From: Bradyrhizobiaceae bacterium
GTDB lineage: Bacteria > Pseudomonadota > Alphaproteobacteria > Rhizobiales > Hyphomicrobiaceae
NCBI GenBank assembly: GCA_947475855.1
Contig: CANJPN010000184.1
Coordinates: 1-10,304, forward strand
DNA: 10,304 bases
Direction: 5' to 3'
How positions within the stretch are numbered: position 1 is the stretch's first letter; the number at the start of each line of letters is the position of its first letter. A model generated the notes under the pieces. The model saw only the letters and a list, made by a program, of their open reading frames with translations. It had not been told where the DNA came from and searched no databases. Shown one piece after another: positions 5,697 to 10,304 of this stretch. A program made the position numbers and the translations under genes.

Positions 5697-7748
5697 ATGA
5701 ACATCGTGGGCGTCGATATCGGCGGCACATTCACGGATCTCGTCGGCTGCGTCGATGGCAAGATCATCACCGCCAAGACGTCGACCACGCCGGCCGATCC
5801 GACGAAGGGCGTCGCCAACAGTCTCGACCTCGCCGGTTCGGCGTTGAGCGAAATCGCCGAAGTGCTGCACGGCGCGACGATCGCGATCAACACGGTGCTC
5901 GAGCGCAAGGGTGCGGCGACGGCGCTCGTGACCACGAAGGGGTTCCGCGACGTCTATGCGATCGGCCGCGGCAACCGGATCGAAGCGTTCAATCTCGACT
6001 TCCACCGGCCGAAGCCGCTGGTGCCGCGCGATCTGACGTTCGAGGTCGCCGGCCGTGTCAATGCCGAGGGCCGCGTGCTGGCCGAACTCGACGAGGCGGC
6101 CGTCGTGAAGCTGGCGGCCGAACTCAAGTCGCGCGGGATCGACGCGGTGGCCGTCTGCTTCCTGCATTCGTGGGCCAACCCTTCTCATGAGAGGCGGGCG
6201 GGGGAGATCCTGCGCCGCGAGCTGCCGGGCGTGTTCGTCACGCTGAGCCACGAAATCCTGCGCGAGTTTCGCGAGTACGAGCGCACTTCGACGACGGTGC
6301 TGAATGCGTACGTCGGCCCGCGCGTGTCGAAGTATCTGGGCACGCTCGAGGGATATCTGAAAGGCGCGGGCTTCACCGGCCGGCTGCATCTGATGCGCTC
6401 GAACGGCGGTGTGATGGGTCTGGCGCACGCGACCGCGCAGCCCGTGTCGATGATGGAGTCCGGCCCTGTCGCCGGCATGATCGCGGCGGGGCGGCTCGCG
6501 CGGCATCTCGGCATCGAGCACGCTATCGGCTTCGACATGGGCGGCACGACCGCGAAGTCGAGCCTGATCGTCAACGGCGAGGCGGCCATCGAGGAAGGCT
6601 ACGTGATCGGCGATCTCGCCAGCGGACAGCCCATGCAGCTTCCCGTGGTCGACATCGTGGAAGTCGGCGCGGGCGGCGGTTCGATCGCGTGGGTCGACGA
6701 AGCCGGCGGCCTGCACGTCGGGCCGCGTAGCGCTGGCGCAGATCCTGGGCCTGCCTGCTACGGCAGAGGCAATGTGGATCCCGTGGTTACGGACGCGGAT
6801 CTCGTGCTCGGGCGGATCAATCCGGGGCGCTTTCTGGGTGGCAAGATGCAGCTCGATATGGCGGCGGCGGAACGCGCGATCGAAGCGAAAGTCGCAAAGC
6901 CTCTGGGGCTTTCGGTGAAGGAAGCCGCGCTCGGCATCGCACAGATCGCGGATGCGGCGATGTCGCTGTCGGTGCGTGCGGTGTCGGTCAACAAGGGCGT
7001 CGATCCGCGCGACACGACGATGATCGCGTTCGGCGGTGCGGGGCCATTGCATGCGCTGGCGCTGGCGCGGGAGATCTTCGTGCCGCGCGTGATCATTCCG
7101 AAGCTGCCGGGCAACTTCTCCGCGCTCGGCATGCTGATGGCGTCGTGGCGGCAGGACTTCGTGCGGACGCTCGTGGGCCGCATCGGGACGCTGGACCACG
7201 GCGTGGTTGCGCAAGTGTTCGACGAGCTGGCGCACCACGGCGCAGAGGAAGCCCAGCGCGACGGCATCTCCAAGGCGGATGCGCAGTTCCGGTTCTTCGC
7301 GGACCTTCGCTACGTCGGCCAGGAGCATGCGTTGCAGATCGCAGTCGATAGCCCCGAGGCGCTGACCGGCGATCTCGACGCGCTGCGGCAGCGTTTCCAT
7401 GCCGAGCACGACAAGCGCTACGGGCAAGCTGCGATCGAAGAGAGCCTCGAGATCGTGAACATGCGGCTGGTGCTGACCTCACAGCGCGCGGATACGCTGG
7501 CCGAGACATGGCTGACGGCGCCCTGGAAGGCCGAGGGCGTCAACGAGGAGCGGCGGCGGGACGTGATCTTCGGCGATGCTTCGCGGCCGTTACCGACTCG
7601 CATCCTGTGGCGGCCGTCGCTGCCGGTCGGCTTCACCTTCGAGGGACCGGCCGTGGTCGAAGAGCCGAACTCGACGATCCTCATTCATCCCGGTGACCGG
7701 GTGACTGTGGGCGAGAGCGGGCATCTGATCGTGGATCTGGTGACGTAA
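5697..7748 (+). CDS. Hydantoinase/oxoprolinase family protein, subunit A (HyuA-type)
   Basis: This 683-residue protein has the normal length for HyuA-type subunits, which use ATP to activate a carbonyl or lactam in N-methylhydantoinase, 5-oxoprolinase and acetone/acetophenone carboxylases. The N-terminal domain (about 3-180) opens with the nucleotide-binding VGVDIGGTFTD. The Hydantoinase_A domain (about 195-490) carries the second phosphate motif FDMGGTTAK (279-287), the stretch VEVGAGGGSIAW, then VGPRSAGADPGPACYGRG (341-358) and FGGAGPLHA (445-453). The ATG at 5697 was preferred to the one at 5679 because AAGGG (5684-5688) precedes it and the protein then starts MNIVGVDIGG, as is usual. The partner subunit HyuB is normally encoded directly downstream. 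Here a small secreted protein follows after 35 bases, so HyuB is missing locally. It lies 107 bases after the lactonase gene, probably in the same transcription unit. Confidence 0.93.
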   Translation: MNIVGVDIGGTFTDLVGCVDGKIITAKTSTTPADPTKGVANSLDLAGSALSEIAEVLHGATIAINTVLERKGAATALVTTKGFRDVYAIGRGNRIEAFNLDFHRPKPLVPRDLTFEVAGRVNAEGRVLAELDEAAVVKLAAELKSRGIDAVAVCFLHSWANPSHERRAGEILRRELPGVFVTLSHEILREFREYERTSTTVLNAYVGPRVSKYLGTLEGYLKGAGFTGRLHLMRSNGGVMGLAHATAQPVSMMESGPVAGMIAAGRLARHLGIEHAIGFDMGGTTAKSSLIVNGEAAIEEGYVIGDLASGQPMQLPVVDIVEVGAGGGSIAWVDEAGGLHVGPRSAGADPGPACYGRGNVDPVVTDADLVLGRINPGRFLGGKMQLDMAAAERAIEAKVAKPLGLSVKEAALGIAQIADAAMSLSVRAVSVNKGVDPRDTTMIAFGGAGPLHALALAREIFVPRVIIPKLPGNFSALGMLMASWRQDFVRTLVGRIGTLDHGVVAQVFDELAHHGAEEAQRDGISKADAQFRFFADLRYVGQEHALQIAVDSPEALTGDLDALRQRFHAEHDKRYGQAAIEESLEIVNMRLVLTSQRADTLAETWLTAPWKAEGVNEERRRDVIFGDASRPLPTRILWRPSLPVGFTFEGPAVVEEPNSTILIHPGDRVTVGESGHLIVDLVT

Positions 7749-7783
7749 GAGTTACCGCACTTGGAATGCTCGGAGCGCCGCGA

Positions 7784-8164
7784 ATGAAGCATATTCCAGC
7801 ACTCTTCGGCGCACTTGCATTCGCCGCCTGCGCCGCAACGAGCGTCGCCGCCACGTCGATCGCAAACTTCGTTGCACTCAGGCAAAGCGCTACTGTCGGC
7901 AGCGTGATCGTGACGCCGCTTCAGGTGATCGAGGACAGCCGATGTCCTGCCAATGCCCACTGCAGATGGGCGGGCCGACTCGTATTGAGGGTCCGCATCG
8001 AATGGGGAAGCCGGGCCGAGCATCGCGATATGGTTGGGGGCGGTTCCGTGAACATTGCAGGTGGAACATTGATACTATCCGGCGTGGGACCTGAGCCGGG
8101 ATTTGCGGACGGTCCGAAATCCAGCGAATACAGGTTCAGCTTCACATTCGTCACTGGACCTTAG
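7784..8164 (+). CDS. Small secreted protein of unknown function with a DSRCPxxxxCxWAG motif
   Basis: This is a 126-residue protein. Residues 1 to about 23 are a signal peptide: a lysine near the start, a hydrophobic core (ALFGALAFAACAAT) and a likely cleavage after an Ala-rich stretch (SVAA). The cysteine in the core follows FAA rather than a proper lipobox, so I favour export by signal peptidase I. The mature part is predicted beta-rich and holds EDSRCPANAHCRWAGRLVLRV; the two cysteines could form a disulfide in the periplasm. I recall this DSRCP…C.WAG pattern from small exported hypothetical proteins of other proteobacteria, without a known function. The ATG at 7784 has GGAG 8 bases upstream and gives a clean signal peptide, unlike the ATG at 7766. 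It starts 35 bases after the hyuA-like gene on the same strand, but nothing links it to that pathway. Confidence 0.75.
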   Translation: MKHIPALFGALAFAACAATSVAATSIANFVALRQSATVGSVIVTPLQVIEDSRCPANAHCRWAGRLVLRVRIEWGSRAEHRDMVGGGSVNIAGGTLILSGVGPEPGFADGPKSSEYRFSFTFVTGP

Positions 8165-8220
8165 CGTCGTTGTTTTTGGCGCGGGCAGCTTACGCGGTCG
8201 AAAATGTGCAGGTTTCCCGG

Positions 8221-8245
8221 ACGGCGTTGATGCCGTATTGCGGCA
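8221..8245 (+). repeat. Two overlapping, mutually exclusive small hairpins
   Basis: ACGGC-6 bases-GCCGT (8221-8236) and TGCCG-5 bases-CGGCA (8231-8245) are both perfect 5-bp stems sharing the GCCG at 8232-8235, so only one can form at a time. They sit in the 242-base gap before the gene at 8407. Stems this short are common by chance in GC-rich DNA. Confidence 0.25.
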
Positions 8246-8356
8246 GCGATGCGGCAATCGGAACGCCGCGCGTTGGACATCAACGATTTAGCAAGGAAGA
8301 AGAGGTCACAATTCGGAACCGTGGATCTGCGATTCTTGCGCAAGGTTCAGGTGTGG

Positions 8357-8378
8357 TGTCGAGGGACGATCCCTCACA
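8357..8378 (+). promoter_or_regulatory. Leader hairpin upstream of the conserved gene at 8407
   Basis: GAGGGA-CGA-TCCCTC (8361-8375) is a perfect 6-bp stem with a 3-base loop. With one bulged C (8360) it extends by TGT/ACA to nine pairs (8357-8378). It ends 28 bases before the ATG at 8407. No T-run follows, so it is not a terminator for the secreted-protein gene. It may shape the leader of the downstream message. Confidence 0.35.
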
Positions 8379-8406
8379 TGCCTTGTCGCGTCGGGGGTCG
8401 TGCGTC

Positions 8407-8832
8407 ATGTCCGCAGTTGTGATCGATTTCAGCTCTGCGCGGGCGCGTTTCCAGGTGCGCGCCGCTGCCCATCCACTATCGCAAGCGGCTTCCGCTACCC
8501 AGTCTGCCCCCCATGATTTCACGTTCTGGCGCGGGGCGGCCGGCAGCCGCTACGTGCACACCGTCTATACGCTTCTCGAATGCCCCGAATTGCCGGACGC
8601 CAATGTGATGCTCGTGCGTCGTCACCCCTCGGGCAGGGCGGAAGTGATGCACATCGGTTGCGTGGAGCACGGCGTCGGCTGCTCGAACCTCGCGGAAATT
8701 CGCTTGACCGCCGCCAAGCTCGGCGCGAACGAGGTGCACGTTCATTTGCTGGCCGCCGACAGCAACGAGCGGGCAGCGATCGAGCGCGACCTGTCTGGTG
8801 CGGACGAGTTGGCGGCCGGCGCGCGCCACTGA
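8407..8832 (+). CDS. Conserved protein of unknown function
   Basis: This 141-residue protein has no signal peptide or membrane segment. It has a disordered Ala/Ser/Gln-rich N-terminus (about 12-37) and then a compact domain: FTFWRGAAGSRYVHTVYTLLECPELP, VMLVRRHPSGRAEVMHIG, and SNLAEIRLTAAKLGANEVHVHLLA near residues 96-119. I recognise this pattern from small conserved hypothetical proteins of Hyphomicrobiales-like alphaproteobacteria, always without an assigned function. The RYVHTVY…LVRR…IG layout suggests a small beta-sheet domain followed by a helix. Start choice: the ATG at 8407 begins MSAVVIDFSSARARF, a natural N-terminus for the family. The open frame continues upstream to 8170, but that part has no family resemblance. 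The ribosome-binding site is weak (GGGGG, 8393-8397). It converges with the monooxygenase gene, leaving 24 bases between them. Confidence 0.78.
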   Translation: MSAVVIDFSSARARFQVRAAAHPLSQAASATQSAPHDFTFWRGAAGSRYVHTVYTLLECPELPDANVMLVRRHPSGRAEVMHIGCVEHGVGCSNLAEIRLTAAKLGANEVHVHLLAADSNERAAIERDLSGADELAAGARH

Positions 8833-8856
8833 CCCATCGAAATTGCTCTGGATCGT

Positions 8857-10221
8857 TCATGCCGCCGCTGTTTCGCGTTTCGCGGGAACCGCATCTGGCA
8901 GTTCTGCAGGCGACGCGTCATCTTCGATGAATTGAGCGGGCGGACCGAGCCACCGGCGTTCGCGGGCGAGACGGCGGGACTGCTGGCGCAAGACCCACAA
9001 CATTCGGTTCGATAGCCAGATCTCGCGCTTGGCCGCACCCGGGTCCATCAGGTTCGTTTCAGGCAGCGGATCGCCCTGCCATTGCAATACCGCGCCGATG
9101 GGGTGCTCGATCTCGTCCTGCATGCGGATCAGGCGGGCGAACAGCGCGACGGCCGGCGTGACGATATTGCCGAAACCGTTTCGCGGCTGGTTGGAGCCTA
9201 CGATGTAGAGGTTCTTCACATCGGGCGGAAAGGCGCTGCCGTAGACCTGCACGGCGTCGTTCTTCACGTCGATCATGCCGGCCGGCAGAAACGGAAAGCT
9301 GTTGTGATAGCCGGTGGCGGCGACGACGAGGTCGTATTCGCCGGTCGAGCCATCGCGGAAGCGCACTGTCCTGCCATCGAAACACTCGATATCGGGGCGC
9401 GGCTTGATGCGGCCTTGGGCCATGTAGCCCAGCACCTCGGTGCCGAACGTCGGATGACGCTCGAACAGCTTCTGGCGCGGCCGCTGCAGGCCGTAGGCGC
9501 GGTAGTCGCCGATCACGAGCTGGATGACGCCGCGCAGGACTAAGCGCTGAACGAAAACCGGCAGGTTCCAGATCGGCAAGTCCGTGAGCGGCCGGCCTAG
9601 GAACGTCTTGGGCAAGAACCAATATCCCGAGCGCAGGCTCATGTCGCTCGATGCCCCCACGCGAGCGGCTTCCGACGCGATATCGCAGGCCGAATTGCCG
9701 CCGCCGATGACCAATATGCGCTTGTCCTGAAGTTCCGAGGGGGCGCGATAGTCATTGGCGTGAATGAGCGGTGCAGATTCCTGGCCGGGGTAGGTGGGCA
9801 TCCGCGGATCGCGGTGATGGCCGTTGCAGACGATGACGCCCTTGTAGTGCCGGTGCTCGTCGTCATCGAGAACGACATTCCAGGTGTCATCGACGAGCGG
9901 GCGGACGGCCGACACGGTGCGGCCAGGTTCAATCGCGGCATCCAGGCCGTGAACGCGAGCGTAGCTTTCCAGATAGGCCAGCAATTGTGCGGCACTGGGG
10001 AAATCCGGGTAGTGCGCGGGCATCGGAAAGTCTGCGAAGGCAGTGGAGCGCTTCGACGAGACGATATGGACGTTTTCGTAGAGGCCGTGGCGCCAATTAC
10101 CACCGAGGCCCGGCCCCGCATCGACATGGTCGTATGGCAAGCCGTGCTGCTTCATGGCCTTGGCCATCGCCAGCCCCACTGGGCCAGCGCCGATGATCAG
10201 GTGCTTGTCTCGAAACGCCAT
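8857..10221 (-). CDS. Flavin-containing monooxygenase-like FAD/NAD(P)H enzyme
   Basis: This 454-residue protein has the size of bacterial flavin monooxygenases, which use FAD, NADPH and O2 to oxygenate nucleophilic nitrogen or sulfur centres. It contains the FAD-binding Rossmann motif GAGPVG (11-16) with an acidic VDAG strand end, GGNWRHGLY (40-48), a version of the family fingerprint (Y144-P-G…H154-xxx-Y158-R), the NADPH-binding GGGNSACDIA (173-182) and the ATGY signature (302-305). The fingerprint ends in YR, not W, so this is closer to the FMO group than to Baeyer-Villiger enzymes. It has two more residues between G and H than the standard FxGxxxHxxx(Y/F). The ATG at 10221 gives MAFRDKHLIIGAG; an in-frame TTG at 10248 would add nine unsupported residues. 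The ribosome-binding site is weak. The substrate is unknown and nothing ties it to the plus-strand cluster. Confidence 0.88.
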   Translation of the reverse strand: MAFRDKHLIIGAGPVGLAMAKAMKQHGLPYDHVDAGPGLGGNWRHGLYENVHIVSSKRSTAFADFPMPAHYPDFPSAAQLLAYLESYARVHGLDAAIEPGRTVSAVRPLVDDTWNVVLDDDEHRHYKGVIVCNGHHRDPRMPTYPGQESAPLIHANDYRAPSELQDKRILVIGGGNSACDIASEAARVGASSDMSLRSGYWFLPKTFLGRPLTDLPIWNLPVFVQRLVLRGVIQLVIGDYRAYGLQRPRQKLFERHPTFGTEVLGYMAQGRIKPRPDIECFDGRTVRFRDGSTGEYDLVVAATGYHNSFPFLPAGMIDVKNDAVQVYGSAFPPDVKNLYIVGSNQPRNGFGNIVTPAVALFARLIRMQDEIEHPIGAVLQWQGDPLPETNLMDPGAAKREIWLSNRMLWVLRQQSRRLARERRWLGPPAQFIEDDASPAELPDAVPAKRETAAA

Positions 10222-10304
10222 CCGACAAATCCGGTACTCGGAGGGCAACCCTGGTCACCCTGTCACCCGTTGCGCAAGTGAGAAACCGTGCGCGCGCCAA
10301 CAAT
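10222..10304. other. Upstream region of the monooxygenase gene, cut by the window end
   Basis: No gene is visible in these 83 bases. GTCACCC occurs twice in close tandem (10254-10260 and 10262-10268) about 35 bases before the monooxygenase start. It could be a regulator half-site pair, but no clear promoter elements are seen. Confidence 0.25.

Noticed and set aside
5601..7427. A 608-codon open frame on the minus strand opposite the hyuA-like gene
   Set aside because: Its product is a run of Arg, His, Asp and Ala without any domain, as expected for the antisense of a GC-rich gene. The plus-strand frame has clear HyuA motifs throughout.
8170..8406. In-frame N-terminal extension of the conserved unknown protein
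   Set aside because: It begins with a TTG, lacks a ribosome-binding site and resembles no family, while the ATG at 8407 gives a natural start.
8249..8422. A 57-residue open frame starting MRQSERRALDINDLARKK
   Set aside because: The first part looks protein-like, but it has no ribosome-binding site, overlaps the start of the 8407 gene and has no homolog I recognise. It is worth only a conservation check.

Overview
The window is a GC-rich bacterial chromosome segment with tightly packed genes. The best clue to its owner is the pair ihfA (IHF alpha, minus strand) followed by a MerR-type regulator of the 'AFRTISEVADDL…HVLRFWE' kind. That pair is a familiar neighbourhood in Alphaproteobacteria. 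The protein at 8407-8832 also resembles small conserved proteins I associate with Hyphomicrobiales and related alphaproteobacteria. I therefore read the host as an alphaproteobacterium, without naming a genus. I see no insertion sequence, phage gene, CRISPR array, tRNA or rRNA.

Layout. (1) 1-324, plus: the 3' end of a penicillin-binding protein 1C gene (pbpC). (2) 311-2130, minus, reading right to left: ihfA, a 255-base gap containing inverted repeats, a MerR-family regulator, and an Sfp-type 4'-phosphopantetheinyl transferase whose start overlaps the regulator's stop by four bases. The transferase runs tail to tail into pbpC with a 14-base overlap. (3) 2131-2410: a divergent intergenic region. 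(4) 2411-7748, plus: a catabolic-looking run made of a molybdopterin-binding large subunit of the xanthine dehydrogenase/CoxL family, an amidohydrolase of the LigI-like lactonase group (ATGA overlap with the previous gene) and a HyuA-type hydantoinase/oxoprolinase subunit. (5) 7784-8832, plus: a small secreted protein with a paired-cysteine motif and a conserved protein of unknown function, separated by 242 bases with small hairpins. (6) 8857-10221, minus: a flavin-containing monooxygenase-like FAD/NAD(P)H enzyme, followed by 83 bases in which I see no gene.

How the genes may work together. The plus-strand run 2411-7748 looks like one pathway: molybdenum-dependent hydroxylation of a small (perhaps heterocyclic) molecule, hydrolytic opening of a lactone- or lactam-like intermediate, and an ATP-dependent HyuA-type step. 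It is odd because the usual partners are absent. There is no CoxM (FAD) or CoxS (2Fe-2S) subunit beside the large subunit, and no HyuB beside HyuA. They may be encoded elsewhere, or these subunits may act in an unusual way. The substrate cannot be read from the sequence. The ihfA-merR-PPTase group is core or housekeeping in character, but fabH, commonly found upstream of ihfA in this class, is not there. No gene-free stretch exceeds 300 bases; the longest is 2131-2410.
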